A program made the translations under genes and the position numbers. Positions 52,371 to 61,230 of a stretch of 64,000 nucleotides of DNA are shown piece after piece. The notes beneath the pieces are model-generated. The model was not told where the DNA came from and searched no databases. It worked only from the letters and a program-made list of their open reading frames with translations. Source of the DNA: Sinobacterium caligoides (GTDB lineage Bacteria > Pseudomonadota > Gammaproteobacteria > Pseudomonadales > Sinobacteriaceae); contig NZ_RKHR01000005.1 of assembly GCF_003752585.1 (NCBI RefSeq), positions 344,947 to 408,946 on the forward strand. Reading direction: 5' to 3'. Each line of letters starts with the position of its first letter. The first letter of the stretch is position 1.

Positions 52371-53042
52371 TTAGAACTTAAAACCAACAGAGAGTGCTAG
52401 ATTGTCGATATCGTTTTTGACGCTCTGGTGACCAAAGTCGGCCTCCATGCTCGTCATGCTGTACTCGGCAGCCATGAAGAAGCGCTTGGTAAAGTCATAC
52501 TGTAAGCCGACACCGTAGTACATCCCTACACCGCTATCACTCTCGGTATTGGTGGGGCCAAAGGCATGGATAATATCGATATCGTCGAAGCTAATGCTGG
52601 CGTTGATACCGGTCTCCTGCTTCATCGTCCAGTAAGAGGCACCGAGACGACCGTTAATCGATAGACGCTGCGTCAGTGGGTAGCTGCCTTTCACACCGGC
52701 ATTCAGCGCTCTTGAGCTCAGCTTCTGCTCAACACCAATCTCCTGCTTCATGCCATGCACATCCAGCGCCATTGCACCGTAGCCCTGCTCTACACTGCCG
52801 TAATCCATATATGCCGCTTCAATAGCGAAGTAATCATTAAAAGCATAGGTACCGCGAATACCGTAGGAAAGGGCCTTATCGGATAAATCGAAATCCTCGG
52901 TTGCATCGACGGGTGGTCTATCCATGCTAACGCTCTGATCAGATGTACCCATCAATAGCTCAGCAGAGAAACCGCTGTCCGCCAGCGCAAGTGTAGGCAA
53001 TGTAGTTGATAGCGCGAACAGACCCAAAAAAATCTTTTTCAT
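52371..53042 (-). CDS. Outer membrane beta-barrel protein
   Basis: Start at ATG 53042, GAGGAAG upstream, 223 residues with signal peptide (MKKIFLGLFALSTTLPTLALA). Alternating amphipathic strands with aromatic ends (YFAIEAAYMDYGSVEQGYG, GMYYGVGLQYDFTKRFFMAAEYSMTS) and a terminal ALSVGFKF fit an 8-stranded OmpA-like/porin_OmpL barrel that ends in Phe. The 15 bases TTTAGAACTTAAAAC at its 3' end are repeated at 52326, a small duplication. Confidence 0.8.
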   Translation of the reverse strand: MKKIFLGLFALSTTLPTLALADSGFSAELLMGTSDQSVSMDRPPVDATEDFDLSDKALSYGIRGTYAFNDYFAIEAAYMDYGSVEQGYGAMALDVHGMKQEIGVEQKLSSRALNAGVKGSYPLTQRLSINGRLGASYWTMKQETGINASISFDDIDIIHAFGPTNTESDSGVGMYYGVGLQYDFTKRFFMAAEYSMTSMEADFGHQSVKNDIDNLALSVGFKF

Positions 53043-53950
53043 GAAAACTTCCTCAAAAGCTCTCGTATTAATCCATGTCAATATCGAGAGATCAGCAGGC
53101 AACAAAAAATATTGCAGCCTAAGTCAATAAAATAAAGAGCGAAGAAAAACGTCTCAGGCTCTTTGATGGCCGCACGGTAATCGATCATTCGCGACTACAC
53201 CAGCAATAAAAAGTTTCATAAACAAAACGTAACAAAGTCTATTTTGTGAAAAAATCTTTTATTAAAAAATCGAGTTCCAAAAGTAAAACAGCAAAGAAAA
53301 AACAAGCTTTACAAGATTAAACAACCGTCATCTTGGCTGTAACAGAGCCAGTTTGTGCACTCTAGCGTTGCTAACGTCCTCTTGCCAAAAACCTCACCCA
53401 AAAGTGTTAGGTGAATACATTGATTCACCAGCAGGCCAGCAGTGGCGGGGGCTCTAGACCTCAGGCAATAACGGCTGACATCAACAAGCCAGTGTGCCCC
53501 ATCGTTTCATGACGGCGACAAACGTTTGCCCAGCACGATTATCCGTCACTTTTCGCCCGCACTAGCCGTCCAAAAACGCACTAACAAGGCGAAAAAATCC
53601 CTGCTTAGCTAGCGAAAAAAAATATTGATCCATGTAAAAAAATAACGCCCCTCGATTATCCCGAGCAAACGCAAAAAACAGCACCGCCACTTTTGTATCG
53701 AATATTTTAAAAACTCAACAAACATATAGGTATAAAAACGCATTCAGACTTTAGTGGCTATCGAGGATAATGCGCGACGCAAAAAAATGACGTAATACGC
53801 TGGCCACAACAGACGCTCAGAGTCATTGCTCACGACATCGCTAGACTGTCAGACGGGAACTAAACGCAGCACTTGCACACTAAGAGACAACAGCGATTAT
53901 CGGTGCTCTCGCCCCCGCTCATGACAGCCTTTACTGCGTTCTCTGCAGCT
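53043..53950. other. Long gene-free region
   Basis: About 900 bp with no gene. Has one inverted repeat GGTGAAT/ATTCACC (53411-53417, 53424-53430). A small RNA cannot be excluded. Confidence 0.35.
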
Positions 53951-54029
53951 GGTCTTTACAAGCGGTCTTTACGGCCGGCCTTTGCAAGCGGTCTTTACAA
54001 CAAGCTTTAACAACCAGTCCTTTACGACA
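53951..54029. repeat. Degenerate 13-bp tandem repeat upstream of dgkA
   Basis: Six units follow one another: GGTCTTTACAAGC, GGTCTTTACGGCC, GGCCTTTGCAAGC, GGTCTTTACAACA, AGCTTTAACAACC and AGTCCTTTACGAC. It ends 12 bp before the dgkA start. Function unknown; related repeats are at 55480-55560. Confidence 0.75.
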
Positions 54030-54040
54030 ATAGGTAGATA

Positions 54041-54424
54041 ATGAAAAGTAGCGGCACGTTTAATCTGCAACGCGTATTCAAGGCAGGCACTTACTCACTA
54101 CAAGGTATCAAGGCTTGCTTCCAGCATGAGGCGGCGTTTCGCCAAGAAACGCTGCTTTGTGTCATTCTGATCCCGCTAGCGCTGTATATCGGCAAGGGAC
54201 CGATGGATTATCTGCTAACCATCGGCAGCCTGCTGTTTGTGTTGCTGATCGAGATTCTTAACTCGGCGATCGAAGCCGTCGTCGACCGCATTGGCGACGA
54301 AGTACACGAGCTGTCTGGTCGCGCCAAAGACATGGGCTCTGCCGCCGTCACCATTGCTATCATCCTCGCTGCCCTCTGCTGGTGGGAAGTGATCAGCGCA
54401 CACCTCTTCCCCGGCGGCTTCTAG
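54041..54424 (+). CDS. dgkA: Diacylglycerol kinase DgkA
   Basis: The 127-residue protein has the standard prokaryotic DgkA size, three TM helices, and the signature EILNSAIEAVVDRIGDEVHELSGRAKDMGSAAV. It phosphorylates diacylglycerol released during membrane-derived oligosaccharide synthesis. ATG preceded by GGTAGATA. The 13-bp tandem repeat is just upstream. Confidence 0.95.
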   Translation: MKSSGTFNLQRVFKAGTYSLQGIKACFQHEAAFRQETLLCVILIPLALYIGKGPMDYLLTIGSLLFVLLIEILNSAIEAVVDRIGDEVHELSGRAKDMGSAAVTIAIILAALCWWEVISAHLFPGGF

Positions 54425-54576
54425 CCAGCACAGCAGGTCATCGCTTGTGGCGATGGCCAACTCAACGATCATTGTCTCACCCAATCACTTATCCATGACA
54501 ATATAAGCTGTTCGCCGTTTCGTGACGGCGGTAGAATGCTGCCTATCAGTAGCGATCTTGAGACAGACGATCCCCC

Positions 54577-55380
54577 ATGGCAAAAAAATTCTATGTTATC
54601 TGGGCCGGCCACCAAACCGGCATCTTTACCGATTGGCCCACCTGCAAACGCAACGTCGACAAGTTCCCCAACGCCCGCTACAAGTCGTTTAAGACCTTAG
54701 CCGAGGCCGAGGCTGCCTTCGCCGGCAAGCCCAGCAGCGCCAGCCCATCGTCCAACGCCCGCAGCAGCACGCGAAACAGCGCTGGCAGCAGCCGAAAGCC
54801 CGGCACCAAAAGCGCTAAAAAAGGCCCTAAGACCTACACCGCAGCTGAGGTTGACGCACTGGAAGCCGACTACAAGCTATTCACCGATGGCGGCTGCAAC
54901 CCCAACCCAGGCAAAGCGGGCTCCGGCATCGCCATCTACCACCACAACGCCCTCAGCGAGCTATGGTTTGGCCTGTATAACCCCCGAGGCACCAATAACA
55001 CCGCGGAGCTCAACGCCTTGCACCAGGCATTGCTGATCGCCCGCGACAAACTCGCCGAGGGACGCAGCGTGGTCGTTCTCTGCGACTCTCAATACGCCAT
55101 TCAGTGCCTCACCCAATGGGCGGCGGGCTGGCAAAAACGTGGCTGGAAAAAGGCCGGCGGAGAAATCAAAAACCTCGATATCATCCAACCTATGTTTACC
55201 CTGTACCAATCACTGCAAGAGCAACTACCGCTATTGCATGTCAACGGTCACGTTGGTGTCGAAGGCAATGAACTGGCCGACCGCATGACGATGGTCGCCA
55301 TCGAAGCGAAAGAAAGCAATTTCATCCGTTACCAAGGGGATCTCGACATCCCGACCTTGCTGGCGATGCAAGCCGGCTAG
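54577..55380 (+). CDS. rnhA: Ribonuclease HI with N-terminal viroplasmin domain
   Basis: The 267-residue protein has an N-terminal caulimovirus viroplasmin-like module (3-50, YVIWAGHQTGIFTDWPTCKRNV), a Ser/Arg/Lys-rich linker (52-85) and an RNase HI domain. Catalytic residues are D104, E144, D170 and D235, with H225. It degrades RNA in RNA-DNA hybrids; the viroplasmin part binds hybrids. Alone after dgkA. Confidence 0.92.
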   Translation: MAKKFYVIWAGHQTGIFTDWPTCKRNVDKFPNARYKSFKTLAEAEAAFAGKPSSASPSSNARSSTRNSAGSSRKPGTKSAKKGPKTYTAAEVDALEADYKLFTDGGCNPNPGKAGSGIAIYHHNALSELWFGLYNPRGTNNTAELNALHQALLIARDKLAEGRSVVVLCDSQYAIQCLTQWAAGWQKRGWKKAGGEIKNLDIIQPMFTLYQSLQEQLPLLHVNGHVGVEGNELADRMTMVAIEAKESNFIRYQGDLDIPTLLAMQAG

Positions 55381-55758
55381 TCTCCGCAATATCGACGTCA
55401 TGGCCAGTTACGACTGACGCCATGGCGGCATGCTATCTCTCCCTGCTCTCAGCTTACGCAAAAACGTTTTTACAAAGCCCGTACAGAAGTCGCCTTTAAA
55501 AGACCCTCCTTTTAAAAACGTCCTTTAAAAACGCCCTTAACAGCTGTCTTAAAAATAGAACATTAAAAAACCCTCTTTTTTATGACGTGACCAGAAATAA
55601 AAACCATCACCCACAGTAGCCAACGCAACTCATTTAAGCTGTTTTGTTCTTGAAATATTCCTTTGATAATGTCTTCATAGAGCTAAAATCAATGCGTCAT
55701 TTTTCAATGATTCTGCTGAGATTTAATCGTCAAGGAAGCACGAACTCAGGACAGACTA
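55381..55758. other. Gene-free region with A/T-rich tandem-like repeats
   Basis: 55480-55560 has degenerate ~13-16 bp units (GTCCTTTAAAAAC, GCCCTTAACAGCT, GTCTTAAAAATAG) like those before dgkA. No terminator or gene was recognised. Confidence 0.4.
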
Positions 55759-58506
55759 TTGCTAAAAACAAAATTATATACGCCCAGGGCGTCCCTGCAT
55801 GCTGTCGAGCGGCCCCAACTCAACAAACAACTCGCCGCAGCCGCCCATAACTCGGTCAGTATTGTCTGCGCCCCCGCGGGGTACGGCAAGACCACTGCCG
55901 TCGCCAGCTGGCTAAGAGCGCGTGAGGAGGCCACTGCCTGGCTCTCCCTCGATGCCTACGACGATGAACCCTATCGCTTCTGGCATTATCTCTGTGCAGC
56001 ACTGCAAACCATCGACAACAGTCTTGCGCAAAAGGCCACCAGTCTACTCGACAGCTACCAGCAAGTGACCAAAAGCTTCGATGCAGACGAAGTACTCACA
56101 CTGCTGATCAACGATCTCGTCGATTATCTAGAGGCCGACAACACCCCTGAGCATATCTATTTTGCACTCGATGACTACCATCATATTCGCAATGAAAGCA
56201 TTCATCGCTCGATGGCCTTCCTACTGAAATATATCCCGCACGGCATGCACATCATTCTGTGCACTCGCCAGCAGCCCAAAATAGAGCTACTACAGATGCG
56301 CGGTGCTGGCCGACTGGTCGAAATCGGCCCCAACGAACTGAGCTTTAACTTGCTCGAGAGTGAACAACTACTCAACAGCCACTATCAGCTCGCCCTGGCA
56401 GACAGCGGTATTGACGAACTGTTACGTCGTACTGAGGGCTGGCCTGCCGGCTTATCGCTCGCCGCCATCTCACTACAAAGCAGCAATAACCCCTCCGTCG
56501 ATGCCATCACCAATTTCTCCGGCTCCTATCAAGTCTTATCCGATTACCTGATGAGTGAAGTATTTGAGTGCCAGAGTGAGGAGGTACAGCAATTTTTATT
56601 ACTGGGCTCGGCACTACCTCGGCTCTGCAGCTCACTGTGCGACTGCGCTTTTGGCATCGATTACAGCGCCATAATGATTGAGCAACTCGTTAGGAATAAC
56701 TTGTTTATCGTGCCGCTGGGTGAGAGCCATAATTGGTTCCGCTATCACGACCTATTACGCGAGTTTCTCTTGCAGCGCCTACAACGGCAACGCCCTGCAG
56801 ACTACCTACCAATGCTACGCCGTGCCGCACAATGGTTCGAGCAACACGACTACCCCGATGAAGCTGTCACCCTGCTGATCAAAGCAGAGGATTGGTCACA
56901 GGCCATCGCAATGATCATCCGTCTCTCGACTGCCTTGGTCAAACGTGGTGCCCGCCACCTATTAAACGATTGGTGCAACCGACTACCCAAAGACCTCGTT
57001 GATGACAACCCAAAACTGTTATTGTTACAGATGAAAGGTCTGCCCGAGTCAGAGCAACTGCTCCATTCACCACGCCTACTACAACGCGCCCAACAGCTCA
57101 TCGACAGTTCCTCACCAAAGGAAACAACGAACGACAACCCCAGAGATAACGACGCGCTACGTGCTGAGATTTTTCTCAACGGCGCCATCTTAGCGCGCTT
57201 CACCCTCAAGATGGATCAAATGCAGGAGCTACTCGAGCGTGCCGAGCCACTGATCCCCACCGAGAATATAACACTACGGGGGCAGTTTCTCAGAGAAAAC
57301 GCCATCAACCACTACATGCGCGGCGACCTGAATAAAGCGGTACCACTCATAGAAGAATCTATTGCCTTTGGCCGGCGCCACGATGCGATCGATAATGTCA
57401 TTATCTCGCTGTGCTACCTGATTACTACCGAGGTCATCCGTGGCGACTTTACCAACGCCCAAGCCCATCGAGATAGCGTCCGTCGCTGGATGCACCAGCA
57501 CAACCATATTAGCCACCCCCTGGCTAACAGCTATGACCGTTGCGCCATCGAGTTATTGCGTGAGCAGCACCAGTTAGAAGAGGCTGGCGTGCTCAGCAAA
57601 GCACAGCAAGCCGAGAATTACTCGGCACACATCATGCCTCATTCGGTACAGCAGCATTCCCTTAACTACCTTTACTGCCGGACGCTACTGTCGATGCACG
57701 CCTACGCTGAAGCTGAGACGATGGTGAGCGCCATGGAGGCCTCACCATGGATTCTGTGGTCCTACGGTGGCGCCTCTGTCGCCGCCACCCGTGCGCGCTT
57801 GGCACACATGCGCGGTCACTATGATGATGCCTGGCACTGGGCGGAACAGCAGCAGCAGCGGCTGCTCGCCAGCGAGAAGTTTGCCGATGAAGAAGATCAA
57901 CTTATACTCGCGCGTATCTATCGCCACCGAGGGCTGCATCAGCCCTGCCTCGATCTCTGTGAAGGTATCGCGCAGCGCGCAACACCCAATGGCCGCATAG
58001 GTCGAGCAGTCTGCAGTAACATCATTAGCGCCTTGGTACTCGCGGATCAGGGCAATACTGATAGCGCCATGCAACACTTTGCCGGCGCTCTACACCGTGC
58101 TCGCGCCCACGGCTTCGTCAGCTTGTTCCTCGATGAAGGAGAGGCGTGTATTCACTTGCTGCGTCGCGCTATTGAAAACGGTATTGAGAGCGGTTATTGC
58201 GAACGTATCCTACAGCAGCGACAAAGCTACAACCCCACCACGACACCGGTACCAAAACTACTGTCTATTGCTGTCGATGCCGAGCAGAATGTCGCTGCGG
58301 AGCTGAGTTTACTGAGTCGGCGTGAACGAGAAATTCTCACCTTTCTGCAACAGGGCTACAGCAACAAGCTGATCTCGGAGACACTGTTCATTAGCCTCAG
58401 TACGGTAAAAACCCACCTCAGTAATATCTACCGTAAACTCGAGGTCAAGTCTCGCACCCAGGCACTGCGTAAGATATCGGCCGCGCCGCTGGTTCAGGTG
58501 GTGTGA
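55759..58506 (+). CDS. MalT/LAL-type LuxR transcriptional regulator
   Basis: The 915-residue protein starts at TTG 55759 with AGGA 7 bases before it. APAGYGKTT (38-46) is the P-loop of the STAND ATPase, and NACHT/ARC-like residues follow (WLSLDAYDDEPYRFW, YFALDDYHHI). A TPR-like helical array fills about 400-820. The C-terminus is a LuxR HTH (LSRREREILTFLQQGYSNKLISETLFIS, then TVKTHLSNIYRKLEV). It is a large ligand-responsive activator like MalT; the inducer and target are unknown. No mal genes are nearby. Confidence 0.9.
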   Translation: MLKTKLYTPRASLHAVERPQLNKQLAAAAHNSVSIVCAPAGYGKTTAVASWLRAREEATAWLSLDAYDDEPYRFWHYLCAALQTIDNSLAQKATSLLDSYQQVTKSFDADEVLTLLINDLVDYLEADNTPEHIYFALDDYHHIRNESIHRSMAFLLKYIPHGMHIILCTRQQPKIELLQMRGAGRLVEIGPNELSFNLLESEQLLNSHYQLALADSGIDELLRRTEGWPAGLSLAAISLQSSNNPSVDAITNFSGSYQVLSDYLMSEVFECQSEEVQQFLLLGSALPRLCSSLCDCAFGIDYSAIMIEQLVRNNLFIVPLGESHNWFRYHDLLREFLLQRLQRQRPADYLPMLRRAAQWFEQHDYPDEAVTLLIKAEDWSQAIAMIIRLSTALVKRGARHLLNDWCNRLPKDLVDDNPKLLLLQMKGLPESEQLLHSPRLLQRAQQLIDSSSPKETTNDNPRDNDALRAEIFLNGAILARFTLKMDQMQELLERAEPLIPTENITLRGQFLRENAINHYMRGDLNKAVPLIEESIAFGRRHDAIDNVIISLCYLITTEVIRGDFTNAQAHRDSVRRWMHQHNHISHPLANSYDRCAIELLREQHQLEEAGVLSKAQQAENYSAHIMPHSVQQHSLNYLYCRTLLSMHAYAEAETMVSAMEASPWILWSYGGASVAATRARLAHMRGHYDDAWHWAEQQQQRLLASEKFADEEDQLILARIYRHRGLHQPCLDLCEGIAQRATPNGRIGRAVCSNIISALVLADQGNTDSAMQHFAGALHRARAHGFVSLFLDEGEACIHLLRRAIENGIESGYCERILQQRQSYNPTTTPVPKLLSIAVDAEQNVAAELSLLSRREREILTFLQQGYSNKLISETLFISLSTVKTHLSNIYRKLEVKSRTQALRKISAAPLVQVV

Positions 58507-58617
58507 CGCTCACCACTAGATCACACGACCATCTGCTTGGAACAGCACCACAACAGCCCATTGTCTGTTACTATCGCCGCCATCACAGTTTGCATATACC
58601 CTTTGGAGCGCCAGCAC

Positions 58618-59124
58618 ATGACACCTGAGAACACCCCGAGCCCAGCTATCGACGCCTCCGGCCTCGTCGCCCTGCGTAACAACCTGGCCCTCAGTAGCGA
58701 AGCGATGGCCAGCACCCTCGGCCTCAGCGACGAGCAGCTCGTCGCCATCGAGGCGGGACAACAGCCAATCAGCGACAGCGTCGCCGCTATCGCCTCCTAC
58801 CTGTTAATCCCTCAGCTACTGCAACAGCAAGGCTTTCCGCAATTCACCATGGGCGATGATGCCAGGGTCGAGAATAAACACGCGATCGACTACGTCTACC
58901 ATAATTGGTATCCACGATTCATCGGTATGATGACCCAGAGTGAGGCCATAGCGGAAGACAGTACCCACATCGCCATCAACGATGATGAAGCCTTGGTTAT
59001 CGTCACCTGGATCGATTCACCAATGGCGGTCGAGTATCAACAACTCGAGTCGATACTGCTAGAAGCAGCAAAACAGCTACAGGCTTACTATCAGGATATA
59101 GACCTCAACCTAAATGGGGTCTAA
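58618..59124 (+). CDS. Small XRE-like HTH protein
   Basis: Start at ATG 58618 (GGAG upstream), 168 residues. Residues 13-57 (LVALRNNLALSSEAMASTLGLSDEQLVAIEAGQQPI) fit a Cro/C1-type HTH, and the rest is a helical and alpha/beta domain of unknown family. It is 111 bp after the LAL regulator and in the same direction, so it may be co-transcribed. Confidence 0.65.
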   Translation: MTPENTPSPAIDASGLVALRNNLALSSEAMASTLGLSDEQLVAIEAGQQPISDSVAAIASYLLIPQLLQQQGFPQFTMGDDARVENKHAIDYVYHNWYPRFIGMMTQSEAIAEDSTHIAINDDEALVIVTWIDSPMAVEYQQLESILLEAAKQLQAYYQDIDLNLNGV

Positions 59125-59138
59125 AGAGCAAGACGCGC

Positions 59139-59160
59139 CTAACCACCGAGCGGTGGTCGG
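59139..59160. terminator. Hairpin between convergent genes
   Basis: ACCACC/GGTGGT with loop GAGC, flanked by GCGCC/GGCGC, lies between the HTH gene and the convergent ridA. No T-tract, so only a possible bidirectional terminator. Confidence 0.45.
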
Positions 59161-59170
59161 CGCCTAGGCC

Positions 59171-59527
59171 TTACTGTGCGATCGGCGCCGCAGTAACGAT
59201 CAGCTCAACCTTCAAGGTAGGGCGAGCCAGTTTGGCCTCACCACAGGCACGGGCAGGTGCAAAGCCCATTGGAATCCACTCATCCCATACTGCATTCATC
59301 TCATCAAAATCTTCCATGTCGGCTAACCAGACCAAGACCTGCAACATATGCTGCTTGTCACTACCCGCTTCTTCCAGCAAGGCTTCAACACGACGCATCG
59401 CTTCACGTGTCTGCTCAGCCACGCTCTCGCCAGCGACACCGACCTGACCACAAAGATAAATCGTATTGTTATAGGTGACCACCTTGCTCATACGATCACG
59501 GGTGTGCAGTCTTTTAATCTCGCTCAT
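59171..59527 (-). CDS. ridA: RidA/YjgF-family protein
   Basis: Start at ATG 59527 (GAGGAGAGAGG upstream), 118 residues. The RidA fold shows VVTYNNTIYLCGQVGV, TREAMRRVEALLEEAGSDKQHMLQVLVWLADM, and FAPARACGEAKLARPTLKVELIVTA with the conserved Arg. It hydrolyses reactive enamine/imine intermediates such as 2-aminoacrylate. Single gene. Confidence 0.88.
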   Translation of the reverse strand: MSEIKRLHTRDRMSKVVTYNNTIYLCGQVGVAGESVAEQTREAMRRVEALLEEAGSDKQHMLQVLVWLADMEDFDEMNAVWDEWIPMGFAPARACGEAKLARPTLKVELIVTAAPIAQ

Positions 59528-59789
59528 AGCCTCTCTCCTCATTACTAACTGTGATATCAGCGTTTTATTCACGCTGCCGGCCGCCCTGTGTTCAATCACA
59601 CGGCATAACAAGCCACCACTGACCTATCGCTCGGCACGGCGACGCCATAATGCGTTAAGCCGCCCTCTGCAAACCAGTAAAATGGGCCGAATCCTGTAAA
59701 AAACAGGCTTGTTTTGATTTAACTCTAGTGTTTTTTAGCGCCTCTCGACAGTTGTTGACCGTTTCATCGACCGGTAAGGCACAAGCCTA

Positions 59790-60701
59790 TCAGTCCGTCG
59801 GCAGTTGTAATGGGCGATTATGCGGTCTCGACCGGCAGTTATCGCACTTTAACCCCTTGCCCATCATCGGTCTGTCAGAGACAAAGTTCGCGCCGCACTC
59901 GTTGCAGCCAACGATGCGGCTTGGCACCGTACGACGCGCTTTATCATCACGCTCTAGCGCCGCCATACGCTGCGGCAAGGCATCGACGGTAAAAGGCGTG
60001 GCACGAGGTTGACGGGAAGGCGTGGTACTCGGAGTAACAGCTGAAGGCTGCGGCACCGCCACTGTCGATGGCTGCTTACGCCGTTCCGACGATGGAGGCA
60101 CCGATTGTCTGTGCCGTAACGACTGCGGCAGTGCCTGCCAGCGCTTATGACCGAGATCACCAACGATCAATCGCTCGATCTCAGCATCGAGACTGACCTC
60201 TCGACCGCCGCTATCGAGATAACGGCGCTTGATACCGGCAATATCTATTAACAACACCGCCTCATGACTGCCCACAGTCGCAATCGCCTGCCGTCGCCCC
60301 GGGTAGTCGATAAGGAGATACAGCGTGTATTGCTCAAACCGACACTCGAAATCGAAGCCGCGCTGAGACGGTGATAATGCCAGCACCACCCCCTTCGGTT
60401 GATGACGGCCAGGCCTCGCGGGCAACAGCCACTTCATTGGCTTGCGACGCCGCGCAAGATACTGGTAAAGGTAGTGTCGACAGACACTGTCAAAAGAGAG
60501 CTCACAGGGGCGCTTCGCTAGAATTGGCGAATCCTTGTCATGGGCGAAGCTCCAAGTATTACGGTCTCCCTGCCGAGCCAACATACCCTGACCACAGCTC
60601 GGGCAGACACAACCACAGTCACGCCCGTTGTTGACGTCGAAGATCGACAACAAACGACCGCTGTCGGGCTGTAGCCCAAAGGGAATTAACTGCTGAGACA
60701 C
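59790..60701 (-). CDS. CoiA-like zinc-binding protein
   Basis: The 303-residue protein starts at GTG 60701. CVCPSCGQGMLARQGDRNTWSFAHDKDS is like the N-terminal zinc module of CoiA-type competence proteins (C-x2-C ... HFAH). A degenerate nuclease-like core may follow. The C-terminus is a second zinc ribbon (CNECGANF...CDNC) after a Ser/Thr/Pro-rich linker. Role in DNA uptake is inferred only. Confidence 0.5.
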   Translation of the reverse strand: MSQQLIPFGLQPDSGRLLSIFDVNNGRDCGCVCPSCGQGMLARQGDRNTWSFAHDKDSPILAKRPCELSFDSVCRHYLYQYLARRRKPMKWLLPARPGRHQPKGVVLALSPSQRGFDFECRFEQYTLYLLIDYPGRRQAIATVGSHEAVLLIDIAGIKRRYLDSGGREVSLDAEIERLIVGDLGHKRWQALPQSLRHRQSVPPSSERRKQPSTVAVPQPSAVTPSTTPSRQPRATPFTVDALPQRMAALERDDKARRTVPSRIVGCNECGANFVSDRPMMGKGLKCDNCRSRPHNRPLQLPTD

Positions 60702-60703
60702 GA

Positions 60704-61230
60704 TGGCATAGCTCTCTATTAGATCATTGACGGCCCATCATAATCCTATTTTGATAGACGGCCAATGCGAATCAGTGCGAGAAAAACGATCCAAATCGAT
60801 CCAGAACAAGGGAACGATCAAAGCGCACGTCAGCACCATACAGAGCACTCAAAACTGCAGACGAGTAAATGACAGGCAAGAAAAAAGCCGCTAAAAAGCG
60901 GCCCCGTTCCCAACAATCCTTTGTTGCCGCTAACATCCGTATCAGCGTCCATCTCCTTATAACTTGAATAAATTATGGCGCATTTAATTTAACACTGTGT
61001 AACGATATTTTAGCGAATGCGTGTGCGATATTGACCATGAGTAGGTATTAACCCTTAGACCTCTGCAGCGCGGGGTTATCAGATTTTAAAAATGATATTA
61101 GAGTGAGTTATACTGCTAAATCGTTATATGGGCAGATATTAATGACTACCCTGTTGCCTTATTATAATGCCGACGCTACTTTACCAATCATCCATAATAA
61201 TGAAATTTTCAGCTCAAGGTTTACAGAAGC
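60704..61230. other. Divergent intergenic region
   Basis: Apart from the putative small RNA/terminator at 60881-60967 no gene is seen. AAGGTTTACAGAAGC precedes the ATG of the DUF885 gene at 61231. Confidence 0.4.
60881..60903 (-). terminator. Intrinsic terminator / possible small RNA or leader end
   Basis: GCCGCT (60887-60892) and AGCGGC (60897-60902) with loop AAAA; on the minus strand TTTTTT follows. No gene ends here; the next minus gene starts 180 bp further on. A promoter-like CATAAT (60972-60977, minus) with TTACAC at 60997-61002 would give a ~85-nt RNA from ~60967. Confidence 0.65.

Noticed and set aside
53043..53950. Hidden gene or tRNA in the long gap
   Set aside because: No open frame above ~50 codons with an SD, and no cloverleaf recognised by eye.
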